This document shows, piece by piece, positions 1 through 5,465 of a DNA stretch of 5,715 nucleotides. The notes under the pieces were generated by a model. It was given only the letters and a program-made list of their open reading frames with translations. It searched no databases and was not told the origin of the DNA. This stretch comes from Microbacteriaceae bacterium UBA963 (GTDB lineage: Bacteria > Actinomycetota > Actinomycetes > Actinomycetales > Microbacteriaceae), in assembly GCA_002292955.1 (NCBI GenBank), contig DBCH01000117.1:1-5715 (forward strand), given 5' to 3'. Numbering within the stretch: position 1 is the first letter of the stretch; each line of letters opens with the position of its first letter. The position numbers and the translations under genes were made by a program.

Positions 1-828
1 GCCCTCTTCGCGAGCATGCCCGCGATGATGGCCGCCGACGGCGTGTGGGTTCCCACGGGCGGCGTCAACGAACTGCCACAAATGCTCGCCCGCCTGGCTA
101 CCGAATCGGGAGCAGCACTTCACCTCAACGAGCGAGTGACATCCGTATCCCGCCGCCGAGTGGTCACCGAATCGGCCACCTATGAGCCGGACTTTATCGT
201 CAGCGGCCTCGACACAGGCGTTCTCAACGTCCTCATGGGCAAGAAGGTAAAGAAGAGCCGCGCTCCTTCGTGCTCGGGAATCGCGGTCTTTGCTGTGCTC
301 GACGAGGAACTGCCGAGAAACGTGGTGACCCACTCGGTAGTCATGCCGGATGACCCGGCCGCCCTGTATCGGAGCCTGGAAGACCGCACCCTTCCCCAGC
401 AAACCATGGCATTTCTCAACTACTACCGTGCCGGGCACATCTACCCCAACGACCGGCCAACCGTCGCGCTCCTTCTTACTGCCCCACCAAACGGCAAGCG
501 TTATGACATCACGAGCGAGTTTGTGCTGCGCGAGATGGCGCGGATTAGCGCAACCCTGGGGCTGCCGCGTCCCCTTTCCGAAATGATCACCGATCACGAA
601 ATTCTTCACCCGCAGTACTTCGCGGGGTTCGGCGGTTTAGACGGTGCCCTGTACGGCGAGGGGAATCCGTGGTGGCGCAGCGGCCCCTTTCATTCACCCA
701 GCTACTCGTCGCGACGGCGCCCGTGGCTCTGGCGTGTCGGCGCTTCGGTGCACCCGGGCGGCGGCATTCCGGCCGTTCTCGGCGGTGCAATGATTTCGAC
801 GAACCGACTGCTGGCCGCCCTCACGTAA
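1..828 (+). CDS. Phytoene desaturase (CrtI)-like FAD-dependent oxidoreductase, C-terminal part, 5' truncated by window
   Basis: The frame is open to the left edge, so the gene begins upstream; 275 C-terminal residues are visible and it stops at TAA 826-828. The visible part resembles the C-terminal half of the CrtI/phytoene desaturase and retinol-saturase-like flavoprotein family. It has a GGVNELPQML segment (the 'GG..L...L' step after the substrate domain), a strand-like stretch ending DFIVSGLDT as in the 'aD.VV.n.d' element, and a C-terminal GASVHPGGGIPAVLGGAM matching the family FAD-binding 'GgstHPGgGvP.vl..g' signature. Family members desaturate, saturate or isomerise polyenes such as phytoene, with FAD as cofactor, at the membrane. 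The N-terminal dinucleotide-binding fold lies outside the window, so the exact reaction cannot be assigned; a retinol-saturase-like or other polyprenoid oxidoreductase is equally possible. It converges on the sterol-reductase-like gene with 67 bp between stops. Family call firm, specific function weak. Confidence 0.85.
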   Translation, partial: ALFASMPAMMAADGVWVPTGGVNELPQMLARLATESGAALHLNERVTSVSRRRVVTESATYEPDFIVSGLDTGVLNVLMGKKVKKSRAPSCSGIAVFAVLDEELPRNVVTHSVVMPDDPAALYRSLEDRTLPQQTMAFLNYYRAGHIYPNDRPTVALLLTAPPNGKRYDITSEFVLREMARISATLGLPRPLSEMITDHEILHPQYFAGFGGLDGALYGEGNPWWRSGPFHSPSYSSRRRPWLWRVGASVHPGGGIPAVLGGAMISTNRLLAALT

Positions 829-841
829 ATCACTCACGTAA
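820..841. repeat. 9-bp direct repeat (CTCACGTAA) at the end of the CrtI-like gene
   Basis: CTCACGTAA occurs at 820-828, where it includes the TAA stop, and again at 833-841, a 13-bp period. It may be a small slippage duplication around the stop codon. No function is evident and chance is possible. Confidence 0.4.
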
Positions 842-868
842 TCGGCATCGACCACGAAGCGATAAACG

Positions 869-889
869 AGCGCGAATCCCTCCGGCGCT
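869..889. terminator. Weak hairpin between convergent genes, possible bidirectional terminator
   Basis: AGCGC at 869-873 pairs with GCGCT at 885-889 around an 11-nt loop. It sits in the 67-bp gap between the stop of the CrtI-like gene (828) and the stop of the sterol-reductase-like gene (896), where transcription from both sides must end. The stem is only 5 bp and no clear U-tract follows in either direction, so this is a poor intrinsic terminator. Termination may be factor-dependent. Nothing else is visible in the gap. Confidence 0.2.
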
Positions 890-895
890 GTGCAA

Positions 896-1972
896 CTAGT
901 AAATGCCGGGGATGATGCGGTACTTGACCTTGGCGGTGTACTTACCCCACAGCGCACCATACTTGGCTTCGCAAATCTTCTCGTCGTCGCGCTCGCGGGT
1001 GACAAAGAGGGCGATGTAGTAGAGCGGGTACAGCCAGATCATCCAAATGCCGTAGTAACCCGTTGCCGCAGCGATGGCCACGGCTTGGAGGATTTCACCG
1101 AGGTAGTTGATGTGTCGGCTGCCACCCCAGAATCCGTTGACCAGCAGGGTGTGCTTTCCGTTGCTGAGGGATTCGGGAACGATGCCGAAGAAGCTGCGCT
1201 CGGGAGCCGTCTTGAAGCGAAACTTCTGCATGTTGGCGCCGCGAGTGAGAACCCAGCCACCGAAGAAGAGGACCCCACACATCACCGTGGCCCAGGTGGG
1301 TACGCCCGGGTTGGGTAGGTCGGCCGTGAACCAGAGGGACACCGTGTAGAAGTAGGGGTAGAAGGCCAGGCATCCGAAGCCGAGCTTGAAGCCCACCCGC
1401 TCGGCAATAAAGTCGTAGGTCCACAGGTGCACACGCTCGAAGATCAGGTATTCGAAGCAGAACCAGGTGAGCATGCCGCAGGCGAGCAAGAAGCCGGGGT
1501 TGATTTCGTCAACAGTGGTGATGTGGAAGACGGCGAACGAGAGAACGTTCAACTGAAGCACCACCGCACCAACCAAGTAGAGCCAGACCTTGGCGTCGAG
1601 CAAGTCACCCTTGTACTGGGCCTGCTTTGACCGACCGAACCAGAAGTCAGCCAGAAACGAAGAGCGAACGGGCGGGAACTTGAGCACAACCACCAGTGCG
1701 TAGATCAGACCGATGACGACGGCACCGATGAGGCCCCACCAACGGGTCTCGTAAAGCCAGGTAAACGGCACGAGGTTGGTGAACCCCAGAACCAGCCACA
1801 GGGCGATGCTGACCACGAGCACGTAGCGCCCGTTGATGCGGTAGCGCAATACCTCGCCCGTGGCGTCGTCAATCACGTAGCCCTTAACGCGGTGCGCGGG
1901 AAGCGCAAGATGTAGCACCGTGATCACGGCGTACGCAATGAGCGGGGTGATCAGACCCAAAAAGATAGTCAC
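896..1972 (-). CDS. Polytopic membrane protein of the sterol reductase (ERG4/ERG24, DHCR7-like) superfamily
   Basis: 358 residues with about 8-9 hydrophobic membrane segments (for example near 3-23, 48-68, 80-98, 129-148, 159-177, 225-242, 292-325). The C-terminus carries the family hallmarks: R286-H-x-N-Y290-L-G-E, then R326-E-R-D-D with C334, K337-Y-G339 and W342, and the ending IIPGIY. This corresponds to the NADPH-binding C-terminal region of Delta14- and Delta7-sterol reductases. Mid-protein, DFWFGR (109-114) lines up with the family's FGRELNPR element but lacks the LNPR part. GFKLGFGCLAFYPYFYT (194-210) matches the 'GFml.fGdlawvPf.Yt' segment. The family reduces C=C bonds in sterols or other polycyclic or isoprenoid lipids. 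The substrate here is unknown, and bacteria of this type are not expected to make sterols de novo. The start is GTG at 1972, overlapping the SDR stop by 4 bp (GTGA), with GGAGG at 1979-1983, so the two genes are probably translationally coupled. DUF1295-type annotation is the likely alternative label. Confidence 0.85.
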   Translation of the reverse strand: MTIFLGLITPLIAYAVITVLHLALPAHRVKGYVIDDATGEVLRYRINGRYVLVVSIALWLVLGFTNLVPFTWLYETRWWGLIGAVVIGLIYALVVVLKFPPVRSSFLADFWFGRSKQAQYKGDLLDAKVWLYLVGAVVLQLNVLSFAVFHITTVDEINPGFLLACGMLTWFCFEYLIFERVHLWTYDFIAERVGFKLGFGCLAFYPYFYTVSLWFTADLPNPGVPTWATVMCGVLFFGGWVLTRGANMQKFRFKTAPERSFFGIVPESLSNGKHTLLVNGFWGGSRHINYLGEILQAVAIAAATGYYGIWMIWLYPLYYIALFVTRERDDEKICEAKYGALWGKYTAKVKYRIIPGIY

Positions 1973-2766
1973 GACAAGCCTCCAGTGTTCTTGGACATGA
2001 TACCGATGGCGGAGCGCCTACTGAGGAGCCGCGTCATCATGAAGCGACCAATTTTGCTCACTGCGCCAGGCACCACAACGGGCCCGTTGCCGAGAGCACC
2101 CAGCGTCGTTTCGGCCACCGTGGATGGCGGCAGCGTTCCGGGTGCCGGCTTGGCGCTCTCCGCTTGCTCGTAGCCGGGGGTCATGATTGCCCCCGCGGTG
2201 CACACCAGCACGTCGACGCCCCGCGGGGAGAGTTCCTTCCAGAGCCCCTCGGCCAGGATGGTGTTGAACGCTTTCGTGGCCGCATAGGTCGCCAGGTTGG
2301 GGCTGCCCTGACCGCCGGCCAGCGACGACATGAGCACAATTCCACCGCGACCGCGCTGGATCATGGGGCCCGAGAACAGCTTGGTCAACAACAGTGGCGC
2401 CTTCACGTTGACGGCCGCTGCGGCCGCGAGGTCGGCTTCGGTGGCGTCCGCGAAGGGCCCGATGGGCACAAAGGCGGCGTCATAAACAAACAGACCGATG
2501 TCGACACCGAGTGCGCTCACCCGCTTCTTCACGTCGTCGTAGTTGGATAGGTCTGCAGTGATCGTCTTCACCTCAGCGCCGTAGGCGTTGCGGAGCCGAG
2601 TGGCCGTTGCCTTCAGGGCATCCTTTTTGCGCGCAATGATGACGAGGTTGAGGCCCCGTCGGGCACACCCTTCAGCGAACGCGGCACCAAGGCCATACGA
2701 CCCACCGGCAACGAGCGCGTACGGTCCGTACTTCTGGGCAAAGCCACGTTGCGTTGCAGATTCCAC
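1969..2766 (-). CDS. Short-chain dehydrogenase/reductase (classical SDR), NADP-type
   Basis: 265 residues, the usual classical SDR length. The Rossmann glycine motif is AGGSYGLG (20-27), with Ala instead of the common Thr at the first position. A45-R46-K47 at the end of the second strand suggests NADP(H) preference. D72-L73 is the adenine-binding 'DL' pair. The usual NNAG element reads YDAA (95-98). The catalytic tetrad is complete: N120, S147 or S148 (VLMSS), Y161 and K165 (YAATK). The C-terminal region after TAGAIMTPGY (190-199) is the substrate lid. It is presumably a cytosolic or membrane-associated NADP-dependent carbonyl reductase or alcohol dehydrogenase; the general look is of the ketoacyl/hydroxysteroid-dehydrogenase-like branch, which is a loose impression. 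The start is GTG 2766 with only a weak AGG 9 nt upstream; no other start fits. It lies 29 bp downstream of lipoprotein B and overlaps the next gene by 4 bp, which implies a shared pathway with the sterol-reductase-like protein. Confidence 0.9.
   Translation of the reverse strand: MESATQRGFAQKYGPYALVAGGSYGLGAAFAEGCARRGLNLVIIARKKDALKATATRLRNAYGAEVKTITADLSNYDDVKKRVSALGVDIGLFVYDAAFVPIGPFADATEADLAAAAAVNVKAPLLLTKLFSGPMIQRGRGGIVLMSSLAGGQGSPNLATYAATKAFNTILAEGLWKELSPRGVDVLVCTAGAIMTPGYEQAESAKPAPGTLPPSTVAETTLGALGNGPVVVPGAVSKIGRFMMTRLLSRRSAIGIMSKNTGGLS
1979..1983 (-). promoter_or_regulatory. Ribosome binding site GGAGG of the sterol-reductase-like gene
   Basis: On the minus strand GGAGG lies 6 nt upstream of the GTG at 1972, inside the end of the SDR gene. 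It decides the GTG start and supports reinitiation at the GTGA overlap. Confidence 0.75.
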
Positions 2767-2795
2767 GAAGTGAAGCCTAGCGTGGCGCCTATTCG

Positions 2796-3392
2796 TTACG
2801 GTGCGTCGTAAATCTTGACGTCGTAGGGGTAGGCCGTGAGCTTGTCGAAGTTTCTGAGAGTGCTTCCCACCGTCACCTCGAAAACGTGATCGGAGAGAAC
2901 CTTCGTGAATGTCTTGCCTTGCGTCAAAACGTAAAGGTCGTAGTCATCTTTAGAACGGTTGTAAATGATCCTGAACCAAGGCGTGGATGGGGTATTTCCA
3001 AATTCAAGGTCGACGAACTTGCCCGCGGAATTTGTGAAACTAAACGTCACGACGTCTGCGTCAATGCCACCGTTGTTCGACCCCCCACAAACAAAAGCGT
3101 TTGGCCCCATAGTCCCGCGAGCTGCGGAAAGGTTTTTGAGCTGATCGTCAACGGTATCCTCGCCGAACACGTAGTCGACGTTGCGGGTCGTCTTGTTCTG
3201 AACACACGCCCTGATGCGATTCTGAAACCAGCCGGCCTCGCGGCTCACAGTTTCTGTGGCGCTGGGGGCCGGCTCGGGTGTTCCCGACATGCTGGTGCTG
3301 CTGCAACCGGTCACCGCAAGGGTGCTCGCCACTGCGAGCGACACAACAACGCCCCGGAGGGTGCGACGGGGAGACATCTCGCTACGGCGCAT
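2796..3392 (-). CDS. Predicted lipoprotein B, unknown family, paralogue of lipoprotein A
   Basis: 198 residues. The N-terminus is a lipoprotein signal peptide: basic MRRSEMSPRRTLR, a hydrophobic core, and a lipobox-like VTGC with the lipidated Cys at 30. A Ser/Thr/Pro-rich linker follows, then a roughly 150-residue exported domain. The domain holds RIRACVQNKT, GTMGPNAF followed by VCGGSN, a NSAG turn, and a C-terminus KLTAYPYDVKIYDAP. Two Cys in the mature domain (CVQN and VCGG) are shared with lipoprotein A and may form a disulfide. Alternating polar and hydrophobic strands suggest a beta-sandwich, but I do not recognise the family. The predicted location is the outer face of the cytoplasmic membrane. 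The start at ATG 3392 overlaps the stop of gene A by 11 bp. An in-frame ATG at 3377 (M6) would give a shorter signal peptide and no overlap. Neither has a strong Shine-Dalgarno. Confidence 0.8.
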   Translation of the reverse strand: MRRSEMSPRRTLRGVVVSLAVASTLAVTGCSSTSMSGTPEPAPSATETVSREAGWFQNRIRACVQNKTTRNVDYVFGEDTVDDQLKNLSAARGTMGPNAFVCGGSNNGGIDADVVTFSFTNSAGKFVDLEFGNTPSTPWFRIIYNRSKDDYDLYVLTQGKTFTKVLSDHVFEVTVGSTLRNFDKLTAYPYDVKIYDAP

Positions 3393-3990
3393 CGGAGATT
3401 CTCACATCAATGGGTATGGCCGTGATCTTGTCGAATGTCCTTGCACTTGTTCCCGGTAAGACGTCGAAAACCTTGCCTTCGGTGACACCTTGGTAGGGGC
3501 TGCCGGGGGTGGTTGATACACGAAGCAAATCCCGCGGCTCACCGCTTCGCAGGTAGTAGACAGCGAAGACGAGTGGGGCACTGCTGTTGTTAAGCTCCAC
3601 GTGAATCAACCGGCCCGCAGAGTTTTTGTAGACAAAGTCCACGGTATTGCCGAAGATCCACGAAGTATTTGACGCACCACAGGCGAAGGCGCTGGGTCCC
3701 ATTGTTCCCCACTGAATCTGAACGTCTTCTTGCTGAGTGTCCACGGTGGATTCGTCAAAGTAGTACTCGAGGTTTTGCGACGTATTGTTCTGAACACAGA
3801 CGCGAATGCGCTTCGAAGAACCGCTCGCCTCCCGGCCTACGTTTTCCGTGGCCTTGGGCGCGGCATCACCTGACCCCAACGTGTTCGCCGCGCTGCACCC
3901 GGTGAACGCAAGGGCACCGACCAGGGCGACGGACAGAAACATGGCTCGTCGAGTAGCAACGGCGCTGCCTCCCGGTTTCGATTTCATCAT
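3382..3990 (-). CDS. Predicted lipoprotein A, unknown family, first gene of the minus-strand operon
   Basis: 202 residues. The signal peptide has a basic N-terminus ending TRR, a hydrophobic core, and FTGC with the lipidated Cys at 32. After a short Gly/Ala/Thr linker comes the same domain as in lipoprotein B: RIRVCVQNNT, a STVD segment, GTMGPSAFACGASN, NSAG, and a C-terminus FDKITAIPIDVRISDAP. By eye about 40% of positions in the 150-residue domain are identical between A and B, with only a 2-residue length difference. That makes them clear tandem duplicates. The two domain Cys are conserved. Function is unknown; a surface-attached binding or envelope-associated role is only inference. Two ATGs lie side by side at 3990 and 3987. 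The GGAG at 3992-3995 is too close to the first (1 nt) and better spaced for the second (4 nt), so the real start may be 3987. It is the promoter-proximal gene of the four-gene unit. Confidence 0.8.
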   Translation of the reverse strand: MMKSKPGGSAVATRRAMFLSVALVGALAFTGCSAANTLGSGDAAPKATENVGREASGSSKRIRVCVQNNTSQNLEYYFDESTVDTQQEDVQIQWGTMGPSAFACGASNTSWIFGNTVDFVYKNSAGRLIHVELNNSSAPLVFAVYYLRSGEPRDLLRVSTTPGSPYQGVTEGKVFDVLPGTSARTFDKITAIPIDVRISDAP

Positions 3991-4161
3991 TCTCCCGCCA
4001 GCGTATTAATTACATTAAGTCACGACAGTAGCAGAGACCGTCCCAGGCAGACCGCCAGTGCGCTCACACGCGAGGGGCGTGCGCACAGAACAACGACCCT
4101 GGGGCACCACCGCTTTAAGATTCGAATGGTGACACACCCCATCCCCGGAAAGAAGATGCTC
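3991..4161. promoter_or_regulatory. Divergent intergenic region with candidate promoters and short dyads
   Basis: This region separates the minus-strand lipoprotein operon from the plus-strand catabolic operon. The AT-rich block at 4004-4018 contains the inverted repeat TTAAT-TAC-ATTAA (4006-4018). It offers -10-like hexamers for the minus strand, with no good -35. For the plus strand TAAGAT (4116-4121) is a weak -10 with a poor ACGACC (4093-4098) 17 bp upstream. Other short structures are CACGC-gaggg-GCGTG (4067-4081), the palindrome GTGCGCAC (4079-4086), a second GTGCGC at 4058-4063 exactly 21 bp earlier, and the palindrome ATTCGAAT (4120-4127). No regulator gene lies in the window. That the region drives both operons follows from gene orientation; the individual elements are weak. 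Confidence 0.45.
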
Positions 4162-4542
4162 ATGAATAAAGACGATCAATTCGAAGCGGGGTTGGCATTG
4201 CGCCGTATCATGTTCGGCCCAGGCGGCTCTGACGAACAAATAGACAATGCCACGGATCTCACCGAAGCCATGCAAGAGTTCGTCACGCGAGAATGCTTTG
4301 GCGGAACGTGGCAACGCGAAGGCCTCACGAATCGTGAGCGCAGCTTGATCACTGTCGGCATGTTGCTCGCCCTCGGTCGTTCGCATGAGATCCGGATTCA
4401 CATGCGTGGCGCGCTTGCCAATGGCGCCAGCATTGAGGAGCTCCGCGAAGTGGTGCTGCAGAGCGTGATGTACTGCGGCATCCCCGCGGGCATGGAAGGT
4501 ATTCGCACGCTCGTTGAGATCGCGGCGGAGGATGCCAAATGA
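4162..4542 (+). CDS. Carboxymuconolactone decarboxylase (CMD) family protein, PcaC-like
   Basis: 126 residues from ATG 4162. The sequence follows the PcaC-type fold almost end to end: DDQFEAGLALRR at the N-terminus, then TRECFGGTWQREGL (42-55), R58-x-R60-S-L, the LALGR-x-HEIRIHMRGA helix (69-84, with E76, R78, H80 and R82), and YCGIPAGMEG (104-113). There is no AhpD-type CxxC pair, so a peroxidase-like role is unlikely. Gamma-CMD decarboxylates 4-carboxymuconolactone in the protocatechuate branch of the beta-ketoadipate pathway, but many family members act on other or unknown substrates, and no pca genes are seen here. I chose 4162 because family proteins start just before 'DD.FEAG' and GGAAAGAAG lies 6-7 nt upstream. 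In-frame ATGs at 4156 and 4126 are alternatives; 4126 has no Shine-Dalgarno and adds 12 non-conserved residues. The stop overlaps the next start by 4 bp. Confidence 0.85.
   Translation: MNKDDQFEAGLALRRIMFGPGGSDEQIDNATDLTEAMQEFVTRECFGGTWQREGLTNRERSLITVGMLLALGRSHEIRIHMRGALANGASIEELREVVLQSVMYCGIPAGMEGIRTLVEIAAEDAK
4527..4531 (+). promoter_or_regulatory. Ribosome binding site GGAGG of the dehydrogenase gene
   Basis: GGAGG lies inside the end of the CMD gene, 7 nt before ATG 4539. It fixes the dehydrogenase start at the ATGA overlap and supports translational coupling of the two genes. Confidence 0.8.
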
Positions 4543-5432
4543 GCGCAACGCTTCCCACGGTGGCCTTTATCGGCATTGGCAAGATGGGCTGGCACATGGC
4601 CGGACACCTCGTTCGTGCCGGCTATCGGGTTTTGCCGCTCGACGTCAACCCTGAGATCGGTGCGAAGTTTGCCGCCGAGCACAAAACAGTCATTGCAGAG
4701 CCAGCCGATTTTGCCGACGCGTCTATTTTCGTCACGATGCTGCCCACCAGCGCGGACGTTGCCGAAGCACTTTTGGGGGAATCGAGCACGATACGCCCGT
4801 TCCTCACTCCCGGCGCCCTCGTGATCGACATGAGTTCGTCGCAACCTCTGGAAACACAGTCGCTGGGCGAGCAGTTGGCCGCGGTGGGGGTTCACGTGGT
4901 GGATGCTCCCGTGTCCGGAGGGACAGTCGGTGCCGAGAAGGGCACCCTCACCATCATGCTGGGGGCCGACAGCGAGGAGGACGCGCAGCGCGCACTTCCG
5001 ATCGTCGAGGCGGTGAGCGCCCGCGTGTTTCGCGTGGGCAAGTTGGGCGCAGGCCACGCGCTGAAATCGCTCAACAACTTTGTTGCGGCGGCGGGATTCA
5101 TTGCCGCCACCGAAGCGCTGATTGCTGCTCAAGAGTATGGCCTTGACCCCAACCTTTTTCTCGACGTTCTCAGCGTCTCGACGGGCAGAAACTTCAGCAC
5201 CGAAATGACGCTCAAGCTGAATGTTGTCCCGGGCACCTACGACTCGGGATTCCCCCTGGCCCTCATGACCAAAGACGTGAAGATTGCCAATGAACTGGCA
5301 CACCAGCTTGGCACGCGCTCAACAATGAGCGATGCGGTGGTGGCACAGCTTTCGTCCGCGCTTGGCGTTTTGGGTAACGACCCGGCAGCCGATCACGCGC
5401 TCGCGGCCAAGGTGTGGCAAGAAGAGAAATAG
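4539..5432 (+). CDS. NAD(P)-dependent beta-hydroxyacid dehydrogenase, 3-hydroxyisobutyrate dehydrogenase family
   Basis: 297 residues, the normal family length. All four family signatures are visible: the N-terminal Rossmann GIGKMG (12-17) with D35 at the end of the second strand, suggesting NAD+ over NADP+; the substrate-binding DAPVSGGTVGAEKGTL (122-137); the catalytic helix G-A-G-H-A-L-K176-S-L-N-N180; and the C-terminal K245-D246-V-K-I-A. The enzyme is expected to oxidise a beta-hydroxyacid to its semialdehyde, or reduce in reverse. Relatives include 3-hydroxyisobutyrate dehydrogenase, tartronate semialdehyde reductase (GarR) and L-threonate dehydrogenase, and sequence alone does not separate these. 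It overlaps the CMD gene by 4 bp (ATGA 4539-4542) and precedes a ring-cleaving dioxygenase by 31 bp. The operon context therefore suggests a catabolic or detoxification route, not valine breakdown specifically; no valine pathway genes are seen nearby. Confidence 0.92.
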   Translation: MSATLPTVAFIGIGKMGWHMAGHLVRAGYRVLPLDVNPEIGAKFAAEHKTVIAEPADFADASIFVTMLPTSADVAEALLGESSTIRPFLTPGALVIDMSSSQPLETQSLGEQLAAVGVHVVDAPVSGGTVGAEKGTLTIMLGADSEEDAQRALPIVEAVSARVFRVGKLGAGHALKSLNNFVAAAGFIAATEALIAAQEYGLDPNLFLDVLSVSTGRNFSTEMTLKLNVVPGTYDSGFPLALMTKDVKIANELAHQLGTRSTMSDAVVAQLSSALGVLGNDPAADHALAAKVWQEEK

Positions 5433-5439
5433 CGGATAG

Positions 5440-5465
5440 TTTCTTCTTACAGGAGAAGAAGAAAT
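5440..5465 (+). promoter_or_regulatory. Hairpin with the ribosome binding site in its loop and the start codon at its edge
   Basis: TTTCTTCTT (5440-5448) and AAGAAGAAA (5456-5464) are a perfect 9-bp inverted repeat. The loop ACAGGAG carries the Shine-Dalgarno AGGAG (5451-5455), and the A of the ATG (5464) closes the stem; G5439 could add a wobble pair with U5465. In RNA the stem has only two G-C pairs, so it would be easily melted. The tail of the dehydrogenase gene (AAGAAGAGAAA, 5419-5429) could pair with the same pyrimidine strand apart from a 2-nt bulge, giving a competing fold. The repeat is seen directly; any control of translation is inference. Confidence 0.45.

Larger units (their letters stand above)
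2796..3990 (-). repeat. Tandem gene duplication of the lipoprotein domain
   Basis: The two lipoprotein genes form head-to-tail copies with a period of about 593 bp. Similarity is visible even in the DNA, for example around TTGTTCTGAACACA at about 3193-3206 and 3785-3798, which both encode the C-V-Q-N segment. Protein divergence indicates an old duplication, not a recent one. Confidence 0.75.

Noticed and set aside
869..889. A strong intrinsic terminator between the convergent genes
   Set aside because: Only a 5-bp stem with an 11-nt loop and no U-tract is present, so it is listed as a weak candidate only.
694..1005. Minus-strand open frame spanning the gap between the convergent genes
   Set aside because: It overlaps the conserved C-termini of both flanking genes, and its sequence is low-complexity and Arg/Ser-rich. 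No small gene is supported in 829-895.
890..1318. Plus-strand open frame of 142 codons opposite the sterol-reductase-like gene
   Set aside because: It is complementary to the conserved C-terminal signature of the minus-strand gene, and its own translation has no recognisable features.
2767..2795. Separate promoter for the SDR gene
   Set aside because: The gap is only 29 bp and shows no -35/-10 pair. Read-through from the lipoprotein genes is the simpler explanation.
4015..4548. Minus-strand open frame of 177 codons opposite the CMD gene and the divergent promoter region
   Set aside because: It is antisense to a well-supported gene, has no domain or ribosome binding site, and crosses the likely promoter region.
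4398..5303. Long minus-strand open frame of 301 codons opposite the dehydrogenase and CMD genes
   Set aside because: It lies antisense to two genes with clear family signatures. Its translation is rich in Arg, His and Gly with no recognisable motif, as expected of a shadow frame in GC-rich coding DNA.
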